A DNA stretch of 35,025 nucleotides from the NCBI GenBank assembly GCA_945862365.1, contig CAMAXK010000013.1, positions 1 through 35,025 on the forward strand, in the 5' to 3' direction. The notes beneath the pieces were generated by a model, which made no database searches, was not told the origin of the DNA, and worked only from the letters and a program-made list of their open reading frames with translations. The stretch is from Chlamydia trachomatis. Its GTDB lineage: Bacteria; Chlamydiota; Chlamydiia; Chlamydiales; 2-12-FULL-49-11. Each line of letters opens with the position of its first letter. The first letter of the stretch is position 1. Both the position numbers and the translations under genes were made by a program. Below are positions 8,553 to 16,670 of the stretch, one piece after another.

Positions 8553-11012
8553 ATGAGTGATGAAGAACTAACTTCAGGAATAGTAGTATCAAGAAATATT
8601 GAAGAGGAGATGAAAGAGAGTTATCTTCGTTATTCGATGTCAGTAATTATTTCAAGAGCTCTACCAGATGTAAGAGATGGATTAAAGCCCTCACAAAGAA
8701 GAATTTTGTATGCAATGAGACAGCTTAATTTATCCCCGGGTGGAAAGCATAGAAAATGTGCAAAGATTGCCGGTGATACCTCAGGGGATTTTCACCCTCA
8801 TGGTGAGGGAGTGATTTATCCAACACTTGTTCGTATGGCGCAAGATTGGATTATGAGATATTCATTAGTCAATGGCCAGGGTAACTTTGGTTCTGTCGAT
8901 GGTGATCCACCTGCTGCTATGCGTTATACAGAGGCAAGACTTACAGGTCCATCTATGTCATTAATGGATGATTTAGATAAAGAGACGGTAGATTATGTAC
9001 CCAACTACGATGAGACAAAAAAAGAGCCTGTAGTATTTCCTTCAAAGTTTCCAAACTTACTTTGTAATGGATCCACAGGTATTGCTGTGGGTATGGCAAC
9101 AAATATTCCTCCACATAATTTATCAGAATTAATTGCTGCAACAACACTTTTAATAGATAATCCTGAGACAACTGTCGATGAGATTATGTCTGTGATGCCT
9201 GGTCCTGATTTTCCAACAGGTGGAATTATTTGTGGGATAAAAGGGATTAAAGAGGCGTACCATACAGGTCGTGGAAAGCTTCGTGTTCGCGGAATTTACC
9301 ATGTAGAAGAAAGAGCAAATGATCGCTCCACACTTGTGTTAGATGAGCTCCCATATGGGGTAAACAAGGCAGAGTTGATCATCAAAATTGCCGATCTTGT
9401 CAACAATAAGCAAATGACAGGGGTGAGTGATTTACGTGATGAATCAGATAGAGAAGGTCTTCGTGTTGTTCTTGATTTGAAAAAAGGGGAAATTCCAGAT
9501 GTAATCTTAAATCAATTATATAAATTTACTGATTTTCAGGTGACATTTGGTTGTAATATGCTGGCCTTAGATGGTGGGTTGCCACGACTAATGAATATTA
9601 AGAATATGATCACCTGTTGGATTGATCATAGAAATGAAGTGGTTCGTCGTCGTACTAGATTTGAGCTGAAAAAAGCAGAAGCAAGAGCCCATATTTTAGA
9701 AGGATATTTAAAAGCACTTGATAAACTTGATGAAATTGTGAAGTTAATTAGAGAAAGTGCAGATAAAAAGGACGCTCATGCTGCCTTAATGACACGGTAT
9801 TTTCTTTCTGAAAGACAAGCCGATGCTGTTTTAGAGCTCCGTTTATACCAATTAACCGGTTTAGAAAGAGATAAAATTGAAAAAGAATTTGCTGAACTTG
9901 CGGAAAGAATTAGACATTTACAAGCAATTTTAGCTTCTAAACAAATGGTTTCTGATATCATCAAGGGTGAATTAGAAGAGATGCGTAAATATGATAAGAG
10001 CAAACGATTAACCACCATTGCCCCTGCAGAAGAAGAAGGGCTTGAGATGGAAGATCTTATTGCAAATGAGTCTGTGATTATTACGATTTCTACAGATGAC
10101 TACATTAAGCGTATGCCTATTGATACTTTCCGTGAGCAGAAAAGAGGGGGTCATGGTGTGATTGGTATAGACATGAAAAAAGAGGCCGATGGTCTTAAAG
10201 ATGTCTATGTAGCAAATACTCATGATCATTTATTAGTCTTTTCAAGCTTTGGAAGATGTTACTGGTTGAAAGCTTGGATGATCCCAGAATGTTCAAGAAA
10301 ATCAAAAGGAAAAGCATTAATTAATCTTCTTGAAGGTATTTCAAAAGATGAGCAAATTGCAGCGGTGCTGCGTGTTTCAAACTTTGATCAAGAGGCCTCG
10401 ATTTTACTTGCGACTAAAAAGGGTGTGATCAAAAAAACCTTATTAGAAAGTTTTTCTTCTCCGAGAAAAAATGGTGTTTATGCCATTTCTATTGATGAAG
10501 GCGACAGCGTAATTGCTGCAAGGCTTGTAAAAGAGATGGATCAGATTATGTTATTTACTCGTCAAGGGATGGCTGTCCGATTTGACCAAACTCTTGTAAG
10601 AGCTATGGGAAGAACTGCACGCGGAGTTCGTGGTGTATCATTGAAAAATGAGGAAGATTATGTAGTTTCTTGTGTAGTTGTCACAGAAGGGGATTCTATT
10701 TTAGTTGTATGTGAGCATGGTCATGGAAAGCGTTCTAAAGTAATTGACTTTAGACAAACAAATCGCGGTGGTAAAGGGGTGCGCTCTATTATCACAAGTA
10801 AGCGAAATGGTTTGGTGGTAGGGGCTATTGCTGTAACTGATGATGATAGCGCTTTGATGATGTCTAATGCTGGTCAAACATTAAGAACTTCTATGAAAGA
10901 TCTTCGTATTATGGGTAGATCTACGCAAGGGGTGAAAATTGTAAGGCTTGAAGAAAACGATTTCTTAGTGGCGATGCAAAGAATTGAAAATATTATTGCG
11001 GAAGAAGAGTAA
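8553..11012 (+). CDS. gyrA: DNA gyrase subunit A
   Basis: DNA-cleaving and wrapping subunit of gyrase. The 819-residue product begins with SYLRYSMSVIISRALPDVRD, has the winged-helix region with HPHG and the catalytic tyrosine at residue 125 in AAMRYTEARL, a coiled-coil tower, and a six-bladed C-terminal domain containing QTNRGGKG, a GyrA-box variant that separates it from ParC. The quinolone-determining region reads HPHGEGVIYPTLVRMAQ (residues 81-97): the positions matching E. coli Asp82, Ser83 and Asp87 are Glu85, Gly86 and Pro90. The gene follows gyrB by 14 bases and precedes tmk by three, so they form one operon. Confidence 0.96.
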   Translation: MSDEELTSGIVVSRNIEEEMKESYLRYSMSVIISRALPDVRDGLKPSQRRILYAMRQLNLSPGGKHRKCAKIAGDTSGDFHPHGEGVIYPTLVRMAQDWIMRYSLVNGQGNFGSVDGDPPAAMRYTEARLTGPSMSLMDDLDKETVDYVPNYDETKKEPVVFPSKFPNLLCNGSTGIAVGMATNIPPHNLSELIAATTLLIDNPETTVDEIMSVMPGPDFPTGGIICGIKGIKEAYHTGRGKLRVRGIYHVEERANDRSTLVLDELPYGVNKAELIIKIADLVNNKQMTGVSDLRDESDREGLRVVLDLKKGEIPDVILNQLYKFTDFQVTFGCNMLALDGGLPRLMNIKNMITCWIDHRNEVVRRRTRFELKKAEARAHILEGYLKALDKLDEIVKLIRESADKKDAHAALMTRYFLSERQADAVLELRLYQLTGLERDKIEKEFAELAERIRHLQAILASKQMVSDIIKGELEEMRKYDKSKRLTTIAPAEEEGLEMEDLIANESVIITISTDDYIKRMPIDTFREQKRGGHGVIGIDMKKEADGLKDVYVANTHDHLLVFSSFGRCYWLKAWMIPECSRKSKGKALINLLEGISKDEQIAAVLRVSNFDQEASILLATKKGVIKKTLLESFSSPRKNGVYAISIDEGDSVIAARLVKEMDQIMLFTRQGMAVRFDQTLVRAMGRTARGVRGVSLKNEEDYVVSCVVVTEGDSILVVCEHGHGKRSKVIDFRQTNRGGKGVRSIITSKRNGLVVGAIAVTDDDSALMMSNAGQTLRTSMKDLRIMGRSTQGVKIVRLEENDFLVAMQRIENIIAEEE

Positions 11013-11015
11013 TCT

Positions 11016-11672
11016 ATGAGAGATGCTGGTTTTTTTGTTACATTTGAAGGTGGAGAAGGTGCGGGTAAGTCCACATTAATTCAAAGCCTTCATGATTATC
11101 TTCTTTCAACAGGAAAGGATGTGATGAAAACATTTGAGCCAGGGGCCACCGATTTTGGAAAAAGTATTCGTGCTACCTTATTAGATGATTTAAAAAGTGA
11201 CATACCACCAGAATCAGAGTTTTTTCTTTATTTAGCCGATAGAGCTTATCATGTGAAACATAAGATTTTTCCAGCCTTAGCTGCTGGAAAAGTTGTTTTA
11301 TGTGATCGATTTACCGATTCAACAGTCGCTTATCAAGGGGCAGGACGTGGTCTGATCTCTTTAGAAAGGGCTGAATCAATCAGTCTTATTGCAACAAAGG
11401 GTTTAACCCCTGATCTAACGTTTTTCTTAGATATTGATCCAAACACCTCTTTAGCAAGATTAAAGGGAGCAAAAGATCGCTTGGAAAGTGAAGATATCTC
11501 TTTTCATGAAAAGGTTAGAAAGGGCTATCTTACACTTGCAAAAGAAAACCCACATAGGATGATTGTGATAGATGCTACAATGCCTAAGGAAGAGGTTTTT
11601 GAGCATGCTAAAAAACATTTAGATATTTTTATGAAAAAAGTGAATTTATCATCTAACCTTTTGCGTAATTAG
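11016..11672 (+). CDS. tmk: Thymidylate kinase
   Basis: Phosphorylates dTMP to dTDP. The 218-residue product shows the P-loop GGEGAGKST (residues 12-20), the DR(Y/F) motif as DRFTDSTVAYQGAGRGL, LADRAYH in the LID-associated helix and the FLDIDP strand. Length is standard (about 205-215). The gene starts three bases after gyrA and is followed by holB, a widespread tmk-holB pair, here continuing the gyrase operon. The start ATG has no strong Shine-Dalgarno and probably depends on coupling with gyrA. Confidence 0.94.
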   Translation: MRDAGFFVTFEGGEGAGKSTLIQSLHDYLLSTGKDVMKTFEPGATDFGKSIRATLLDDLKSDIPPESEFFLYLADRAYHVKHKIFPALAAGKVVLCDRFTDSTVAYQGAGRGLISLERAESISLIATKGLTPDLTFFLDIDPNTSLARLKGAKDRLESEDISFHEKVRKGYLTLAKENPHRMIVIDATMPKEEVFEHAKKHLDIFMKKVNLSSNLLRN

Positions 11673-11679
11673 GTCATCT

Positions 11680-12408
11680 ATGGCATCGGCAGTATTATTT
11701 CATGGTGAAAGTCATGACTCTGTAGTTAAGCAAATGTATGAGGCAGCTATGAAGTCTTTGGGTGTTACTTCAGTGGATGCTTTATTTCGTCATGGCGATT
11801 TTCAAGAGGTAAAGCCCATCTCTAAAAGCTACTTATATTCCATGGAAACTATCCATAGTGTTGTTCAAGAGAGCGCTCTTCCTCCCTATCGTGGAAAAAC
11901 CCGTATTATTGCAATAGTTTCAGCCGATAGAATGCTTCCTGTTCATGCTAATGCTTTATTAAAGACGTTAGAGGAAGCTCCTTTATCATTTCAGCTGATG
12001 CTGACAACTACAAGATATAACGATATATTAAAGACGATCTTATCAAGAGTACAAAAGGTATTTGTTCCAGGAACCGATCTTAATGATGATTATTCTTCCA
12101 TCATCGAAGGGTTATTTACTTCTTTTGAAAAGGGTTTTTTTGATACCTTTTTAAAGGAAATTGAAGAGGTAGAAAAAGGCTTGATAGAAAATATCGAGCA
12201 TACAGAGAAAAAATTTCGTCATTTTTTAGAGACCTTTATGGCCCTTTATGTAAAAAAATTTACTTCCGAACATCTACTGAACGCAAACACAAAAGTTCTT
12301 GATAAAACTATTCAAAAGGCTTTAGCCGGCTATCAGGGAAATATTCGTATTAAACATGTGATAGAGTATCTTTTTCTGGAAACCCAACAACAGATGTATA
12401 GCAGGTAA
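11680..12408 (+). CDS. holB: DNA polymerase III delta'-like clamp-loader subunit
   Basis: Probable delta' subunit of the DNA polymerase III clamp loader. The 242-residue product is short (family 280-330). The region DRMLPVHANALLKTLEEAPLS is the conserved delta'/gamma stretch ending in LEEPP-like residues, and TILSRVQKVFVPG matches the S-R-C motif region with Val for Cys. There is no P-loop (the place reads VLFHGESHDSVV) and no four-Cys zinc site. Delta' does not need ATP binding, so this need not mean loss of function. Identification rests on these motifs and on the tmk-holB order. Its last 59 bases overlap the convergent exonuclease gene. Confidence 0.8.
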   Translation: MASAVLFHGESHDSVVKQMYEAAMKSLGVTSVDALFRHGDFQEVKPISKSYLYSMETIHSVVQESALPPYRGKTRIIAIVSADRMLPVHANALLKTLEEAPLSFQLMLTTTRYNDILKTILSRVQKVFVPGTDLNDDYSSIIEGLFTSFEKGFFDTFLKEIEEVEKGLIENIEHTEKKFRHFLETFMALYVKKFTSEHLLNANTKVLDKTIQKALAGYQGNIRIKHVIEYLFLETQQQMYSR

Positions 12409-12943
12409 TAAGGTGTTCCACACCTTGTAAAGCACGGTGCGGCTTATGTTCTGGCTCTATGCCATAGTAGTTACCGATGGCATCCTTTGAAATAGAAAAG
12501 ATATCAAACCGGGCGTTTTTGGAAATGTGCTTACTCCAAAACATCGAGGCAAGATCTAGCCAATAATAGGGAAAATTCAATCGCTCTTGATTATCTACAT
12601 CGATTAATCCGCTAAAAAAAATCCTATCAAAACTTGGATTTTGGCAAATAAATACAGCTTTTCCCCTTTCAAGACCATGCTTTTTAAATAGTTGAATGAT
12701 CGCTTTGCTTACCTCAGATTTGGGTTTACCTCTACCTTCAAGGTTTTTTAGGGTTATCCCAGTATAAGAAAGACTCTCAGGGTCTGAGCGCTCCCATTCA
12801 TCTTTTGTGGGGATAATCATCGACTCATAAGTATCGATAGTTTTCCCAGTATTTAAATTTTTAATAATAAAAGCTATTTCTAAAATAACATGTTTGGACC
12901 AATTCAGGCCGTTGGTCTCTGTGTCTAAGAATATACCAAGCAA
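12350..12943 (-). CDS. DnaQ/RNase T-like 3'-5' exonuclease
   Basis: DEDDh-fold exonuclease-like protein of 197 residues. Exo I is FLDTETNGLNW, Exo II is FICQNPSFDRIFF, and Exo III is KPHRALQGVEHL. In DnaQ the final Asp is five residues after the His; here that position is Gly, with Glu two residues later, so catalysis may use a shifted acid or be impaired. The ORF extends back to 13108, but I start at TTG 12943 because AGGAG lies eight bases upstream (12956-12952) and the exonuclease strand begins immediately, LLGIFLDTET. Role is unknown: proofreading, RNA trimming or repair are all possible. It is convergent with holB (59-base overlap) and divergent from nusB. Confidence 0.8.
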   Translation of the reverse strand: MLGIFLDTETNGLNWSKHVILEIAFIIKNLNTGKTIDTYESMIIPTKDEWERSDPESLSYTGITLKNLEGRGKPKSEVSKAIIQLFKKHGLERGKAVFICQNPSFDRIFFSGLIDVDNQERLNFPYYWLDLASMFWSKHISKNARFDIFSISKDAIGNYYGIEPEHKPHRALQGVEHLITCYTSVVGFPEKDTLSHV

Positions 12944-12951
12944 ATCAAAGT

Positions 12952-12956
12952 CTCCT
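12952..12956 (-). promoter_or_regulatory. Shine-Dalgarno deciding the exonuclease start
   Basis: AGGAG on the minus strand, eight bases upstream of TTG 12943. It places the start well inside a longer ORF. Confidence 0.65.
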
Positions 12957-13039
12957 ATTGGGATTTTCTTAATAATAATGTAAAAGTTTTTTTCGATAAA
13001 GAACGAATTTAATCTATGTAAACAAACTAGAGTGTGTGC

Positions 13040-13045
13040 TATACT
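13040..13045 (+). promoter_or_regulatory. Predicted -10 element for nusB
   Basis: TATACT 34 bases before the nusB ATG; no clear -35. It lies inside an N-terminal extension of the nusB ORF and so supports the later start at 13079. Confidence 0.35.
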
Positions 13046-13078
13046 TTTTCTAAAAAAAGGAACCAAGTAGAAAAAGCT

Positions 13079-13495
13079 ATGAAAAAATCTCGCGAAATTT
13101 ATGTTCAACTTCTCTATGTACTCGAAAATAGTGAAACACTTAGTGATGATTCTATAAAAATTTTTATGACACTTTTTGAAGTGAGTAAAAAAAACATGTT
13201 AGAATACAAAGAGCATGCTGAAAAAATTTTTGAATTACGGGGCGATTTTGATACTCTTTTAAGCAAGATTTCTACTGAGTATTCCTTAGATAGAATTGCT
13301 AAAGTGGATTTGGCCATTTTACGGGTCATTTTGTTCGATTTAAAAGAAAAGGATCTTCCTGTTGAGGTGGCGGTTGCAGAAGCTATAAGAATTGCAAATA
13401 AGTTTAGTAGTTATGGATCTGGAAAATACCTTCATGCTATGATAGATTCTATCTATAAAGAGATGAAGAATGAAAAACAAGCAGCTTTGCAGTAA
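13079..13495 (+). CDS. nusB: Transcription antitermination protein NusB
   Basis: NusB binds boxA RNA with NusE (S10) and supports antitermination of rRNA transcription. The 138-residue product starts KKSREIYVQLLYVLE, equal to the family's REIALQILY helix, and has the C-terminal signature SLDRIAKVDLAILRVILFDL, then PVEVAVAEAIRIANKFSS and YLHAMIDSI, which correspond to P-x-x-VAINEAVELAK-x-F and F-x-NGVLD. The ORF opens earlier at GTG 13034, but the ATG at 13079 fits the family N-terminus and follows a plausible -10. The 3' end overlaps murB by 26 bases. Confidence 0.9.
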   Translation: MKKSREIYVQLLYVLENSETLSDDSIKIFMTLFEVSKKNMLEYKEHAEKIFELRGDFDTLLSKISTEYSLDRIAKVDLAILRVILFDLKEKDLPVEVAVAEAIRIANKFSSYGSGKYLHAMIDSIYKEMKNEKQAALQ

Positions 13496-14330
13496 CGATA
13501 CGTCGTTGAAAAAATACCATACTTATGGACTTTCCGCAACGTGTCGCCATTTGATCCTTGCCTCTACGGAAGAGGAAATAAAAGAGGCGCTTATCTTTAG
13601 TAAAAATAGGCAGCTTCCCTATGTAATTTTGGGAAGAGGCTCTAATGTGCTATTTAAAGATGATTACTATGATGGGGTGGTAATTATTAATAAGATGAAC
13701 GAAGTTGAAATTAGTGGTACTTGTGTAGTAGCAGATGGTGGGGTTAATCTTCCCTTACTTGCAAGAAAGACATCTAAAATGGGGTTATCGGGTCTTGAGG
13801 CTCTTGTTGGAATTCCTGGGACAATTGGCGGAAGTATCTGTATGAATGCAGGGGTTTCTCATGTGCAAATATCTACTTACCTTACTGAGCTGGTCGTAAT
13901 GTATCCAGATGGAGAAATCAAAACTCTTGCCAAAGATGAATGCAATTTTTCGTATAGAAGTTCTGCGTTTATAGATAATGGAGGTTGTATTTTGAAGGCG
14001 TCTTTTAACCTTGTGAAAAAAGAGGATGTTTTAAAAGACTTACATCAATATTTGCTCAAGCGTTTAAACTCTCAGCCGATATCTGAAAAAAATTCAGGCT
14101 GTATCTTTAAAAATCCATCCAGTAGTAACCCTGCAGGGGCTTTAATTGATAGATGTGGTCTTAAAGGAAAAACTGTAGGAGGGGCGACCGTTAGCTCTAT
14201 GCATGCAAATTTTATTAACAATACAAACAATGCGACATTTAAAGATGTGATAGAACTTATCCATGAGATTCAATTCATTGTTAAAGAAAAAACGGGGGTA
14301 GACCTTGAATATGAGGTTAGGATCATTTGA
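13470..14330 (+). CDS. murB: UDP-N-acetylenolpyruvoylglucosamine reductase
   Basis: FAD-dependent reductase making UDP-N-acetylmuramate for peptidoglycan precursors. The 286-residue product has NDTSLKKYHTYGL at the start, FAD-binding VILGRGSNVLFKDDYYDGVVI, GLSGLEALVGIPGTIGGSIC with MNAG, YRSSAF, and the catalytic-loop NSGCIFKNP with the proton-donor Ser, then GLKGKTVGGATVSSMHANF and a final Glu in LEYEVR. The NSGCIFKNP form resembles the shorter type II MurB. It overlaps nusB by 26 bases and the PHP gene by 26, forming a compressed operon. Presence fits chlamydiae, which make peptidoglycan at the division septum. Confidence 0.95.
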   Translation: MKNKQLCSNDTSLKKYHTYGLSATCRHLILASTEEEIKEALIFSKNRQLPYVILGRGSNVLFKDDYYDGVVIINKMNEVEISGTCVVADGGVNLPLLARKTSKMGLSGLEALVGIPGTIGGSICMNAGVSHVQISTYLTELVVMYPDGEIKTLAKDECNFSYRSSAFIDNGGCILKASFNLVKKEDVLKDLHQYLLKRLNSQPISEKNSGCIFKNPSSSNPAGALIDRCGLKGKTVGGATVSSMHANFINNTNNATFKDVIELIHEIQFIVKEKTGVDLEYEVRII

Positions 14331-15144
14331 TCTGCATTGTCATAGCAACTGCTCAGATGGGGAAAAAACCCCTAATGAATTAATAGATATGGCAAAGCAA
14401 ATAGGACTTAAAGGTCTTTCTATTACCGATCATGATACTGTTGCAGCATACACTAATGAAGTACTTGATTATGCAAAGAAAATGGGGGTTGAGCTCATCA
14501 CAGGTGTAGAGTTTTCCACTAAATATGAAAAAAACGATGGGGTAGAGTCAATACATATTCTTGGCTATGGTGTTGATATAGATAATCCAAAGCTTTTAAA
14601 CTTTTGTAATACGCATACAGAGAGAAGAATGGACCGGTTACATAAAATGGTTCAAAAGCTTTCTTTTGCCGGAATTGATTTGAAAGATTTTTCCATTCCT
14701 AAAGATAAGTTAGGCTCTGTGGGCCGTCCCCACATCGCTTTAAGAATGATTGAGCTTGGCTATGTAAAAGACATGGAGGAAGCGTTTAAAAAATTTATCG
14801 GCGAAAAAGCCCCCTACTATGTAAAAAGCACCTTACCAACTATACAAGAAACCCTCGATGTGATCAAAAATGCCGGTGGGAAATCTTCCCTTGCTCATCC
14901 CATCCTTATAAAAGGGAAAAAAGTTCTGAAAAATATCCTTTCCACCTATGACTTTGATGCACTGGAATGCTTTTATGGCAATTTTCAAAGAGATAGAATT
15001 GAGCGCCTTTTAAAGCTTGCTGAGGAAAAAAACCTACTTGTTACCGGTGGATCGGATTATCATGGAGAAAGGCGTGCTTATGTCTCTTTAGGCTGCTCAT
15101 TTATCACAGAAGAGAGAGTGAGGGCGCTGTTATCGACTTTTTAA
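14305..15144 (+). CDS. PHP-domain phosphoesterase
   Basis: Metal-dependent PHP (polymerase and histidinol phosphatase) protein of 279 residues. Metal ligands are seen in order: DLHCHSNCSDG near residue 10, LSITDHDTVAAY, GVEFST with Glu, HILGYG, RPHIA, a helical cap, SLAHPI, and GGSDYHG near the end. This order matches the TrpH/YciV group, whose E. coli member (RNase AM) is a 5'-3' exoribonuclease acting on 5'-monophosphate RNA and 3',5'-bisphosphate nucleotides. The substrate here is not shown by sequence. ATG 14305 overlaps the murB end. Its stop TAA (15142-15144) lies inside the start region of folC, in a different frame. Confidence 0.88.
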   Translation: MNMRLGSFDLHCHSNCSDGEKTPNELIDMAKQIGLKGLSITDHDTVAAYTNEVLDYAKKMGVELITGVEFSTKYEKNDGVESIHILGYGVDIDNPKLLNFCNTHTERRMDRLHKMVQKLSFAGIDLKDFSIPKDKLGSVGRPHIALRMIELGYVKDMEEAFKKFIGEKAPYYVKSTLPTIQETLDVIKNAGGKSSLAHPILIKGKKVLKNILSTYDFDALECFYGNFQRDRIERLLKLAEEKNLLVTGGSDYHGERRAYVSLGCSFITEERVRALLSTF

Positions 15145-16202
15145 AGGATTATACGAGCTTTTATAAAACATCTAGAAAAGCAAAATCTTTACCTGAACTA
15201 AGAAAATTACACGAAAAGCTGGGTAGTCCTGCGGGTAACTTTAAAATTATTCATGTCACAGGAACCAATGGTAAAGGGACAGTTTGCTTAAATATCGCCA
15301 AAGGGTTGCAAGCATCAGGGTTTAAAACAGCACTTTTTACCTCTCCTCATTATGAACAATGCAATGAACGAATCTCTATCAATGGTGAAATGATCTCTGA
15401 TGAAAGGATGGAGAAAATTTATAATGCTCATAAAGAGATTTTTGATGAGCTGATGTTCTTTGAAATATTTGTGCTGATGGCCCTTATTTATTTTTCTGAA
15501 GAAAAGGTCTCATACGCTGTAATTGAGGTGGGCATAGGTGGTTTAAATGATTCTACAAATATTATCACACCGATTCTTTCAGTGATTACCAATATCACCC
15601 TCGATCATCAAGACATTTTAGGAGATTTAGATTCTATTGCGAGAAATAAGGCAGGAATTATCAAAGAAGGAGTCCCTGTAGTTCTTGGCCCAGGGGCTGC
15701 TCATGAAGAATGCTACAAAGCAGCTTTTGAAAAAAATGCCACTATCCATGAAGTTCTTATAACACACTCTGACTACTTAAAAGAAAATAAGGAAATAGCC
15801 GATAAAGCCCTTGAGGTATTAAATATTGTCCCACTAGAAAAATTATTTACCTTTCCTGCACGCTTTGAAATAGTAGATAATGTGGTGTTTGACATGGCCC
15901 ATAATGAAGGTGCTTTTCTAGCGCTTAAAACGAAAATGGAGCTTTTATATCCAGATAAAAAGATTATCGCTCTTTGGAATATGGCCACTACAAAGGATGT
16001 GAACCTCTGCCTTTCTATCCTTAAATCATTTGTATCACAAGTCTATTTTTTACCAGTAAAGACATATCGGCTGATGTCTGAAGAAGATGCCTTATCCTTA
16101 AATTTAAACATGTATGAAGGGCAAAAAGAGGAGATCATCCTTGTTTGCGGATCGATGTATCTGATGGCTCCTGCTAAAAAAATACTGCTATCAACCTACT
16201 AG
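15132..16202 (+). CDS. folC: FolC-like folylpolyglutamate/dihydrofolate synthase; start codon unclear
   Basis: Mur-ligase-family enzyme that adds glutamate to folates. The P-loop HVTGTNGKGT is encoded at about 15252-15281, followed by LFTSPHYEQCNERISING, FEIFVLMALIYF, VIEVGIGGLNDSTNII, TNITLDHQDILGDLDSIARNKAGIIK and the C-terminal DMAHNEGAFLAL and CGSMYLM. The first TTG in frame is at 15306, which is after the P-loop and cannot be the true start. Reading back, the frame stays open through DFLKDYTSFYKTSRKAKSLPELRKLHEKLG, a normal FolC N-terminus, yet has no ATG, GTG or TTG. I place the start at ATC 15132, eight bases after GAGG, with low certainty; ATT 15099 or a -1 slip from the preceding PHP gene are alternatives. 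About 356 residues. Confidence 0.85.
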   Translation: MDFLKDYTSFYKTSRKAKSLPELRKLHEKLGSPAGNFKIIHVTGTNGKGTVCLNIAKGLQASGFKTALFTSPHYEQCNERISINGEMISDERMEKIYNAHKEIFDELMFFEIFVLMALIYFSEEKVSYAVIEVGIGGLNDSTNIITPILSVITNITLDHQDILGDLDSIARNKAGIIKEGVPVVLGPGAAHEECYKAAFEKNATIHEVLITHSDYLKENKEIADKALEVLNIVPLEKLFTFPARFEIVDNVVFDMAHNEGAFLALKTKMELLYPDKKIIALWNMATTKDVNLCLSILKSFVSQVYFLPVKTYRLMSEEDALSLNLNMYEGQKEEIILVCGSMYLMAPAKKILLSTY

Positions 16203-16220
16203 ACTTTTTTCGAAGTTCAT
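16200..16220 (+). repeat. Direct repeat copy A, starting at the folC stop codon
   Basis: TAGACTTTTTTCGAAG, with its TAG being the folC stop. It matches the second copy at 16473-16494 with one C/T and one G/A difference over the first 16 bases, then TTCAT against TCCCAT. Confidence 0.55.
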
Positions 16221-16273
16221 TTTTCAAATGTACCCTGAACCCTTAAGCAGCGGCAACTACAGGAAAATGGACT

Positions 16274-16653
16274 ATATGAATTTTTAACCACAAAGTACAC
16301 AAGAGCACGTAGAGAAGAAGGGAAAAATCAAGCTTTCAATCGCCGAATCGTTTCCTTGAAAACTCTTATATTCAAATTAATCAGTCACATTACGTAAGGT
16401 GATTTTGAACTTATATATTACCACCCGCTCGTTTTGCTCCCTAGAGAACACAGAGATCAAAGAGAAAGATATTAGACTTCTTTCGAAATCCCATGAGAAG
16501 ATATACATACAAGATCGTCATTCACAAAATACAAGAAAATAATTTGATGAATTCATTGTATCTATGAGCCTATGTGTTTAATCTATAAACTAGGCTTACT
16601 TCAAGAGGGATTTAATGCTTTCTCTGTGATCTTTGTGGTTAAAAAATTCATAT
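16274..16653. repeat. MITE-like element with about 22-base terminal inverted repeats
   Basis: The left end at 16274-16295 begins ATATGAATTTTTAACC and ends ACAAAG. The right end at 16631-16653 is its reverse complement except for one extra A in the A-run. The 380-base interior has no ORF. Just inside both ends and again at 16444 the sequence is rich in degenerate CACAGAG/AGAGAA words. No flanking target-site duplication is obvious by eye. Confidence 0.6.
16473..16494 (+). repeat. Direct repeat copy B
   Basis: TAGACTTCTTTCGAAA followed by TCCCAT, 273 bases downstream of copy A at the folC stop and in the same orientation. It lies inside the MITE-like element, so the two repeats may be nested. 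Confidence 0.55.
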
Positions 16654-16670
16654 TGAATTTGGAAAGAACT

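Larger units (their letters stand above)
16203..16670. other. Gene-free island after folC
   Basis: 468 bases between convergent folC and acpS. No plausible gene is seen; a 67-codon ORF at 16572-16775 has no family features and runs into acpS on the opposite strand. The island holds two direct repeats (16200 and 16473), a long inverted repeat (16274-16653), an internal AGAACACAGAGATCAAAGAG stretch at 16444-16463, and a small hairpin (GAGCCTA with TAGGCTT, about 16566-16597). It looks like nested repeat debris. Confidence 0.7.

Noticed and set aside
15306-16202. folC starting at TTG 15306
   Set aside because: This would remove the P-loop, which is intact and in frame upstream.
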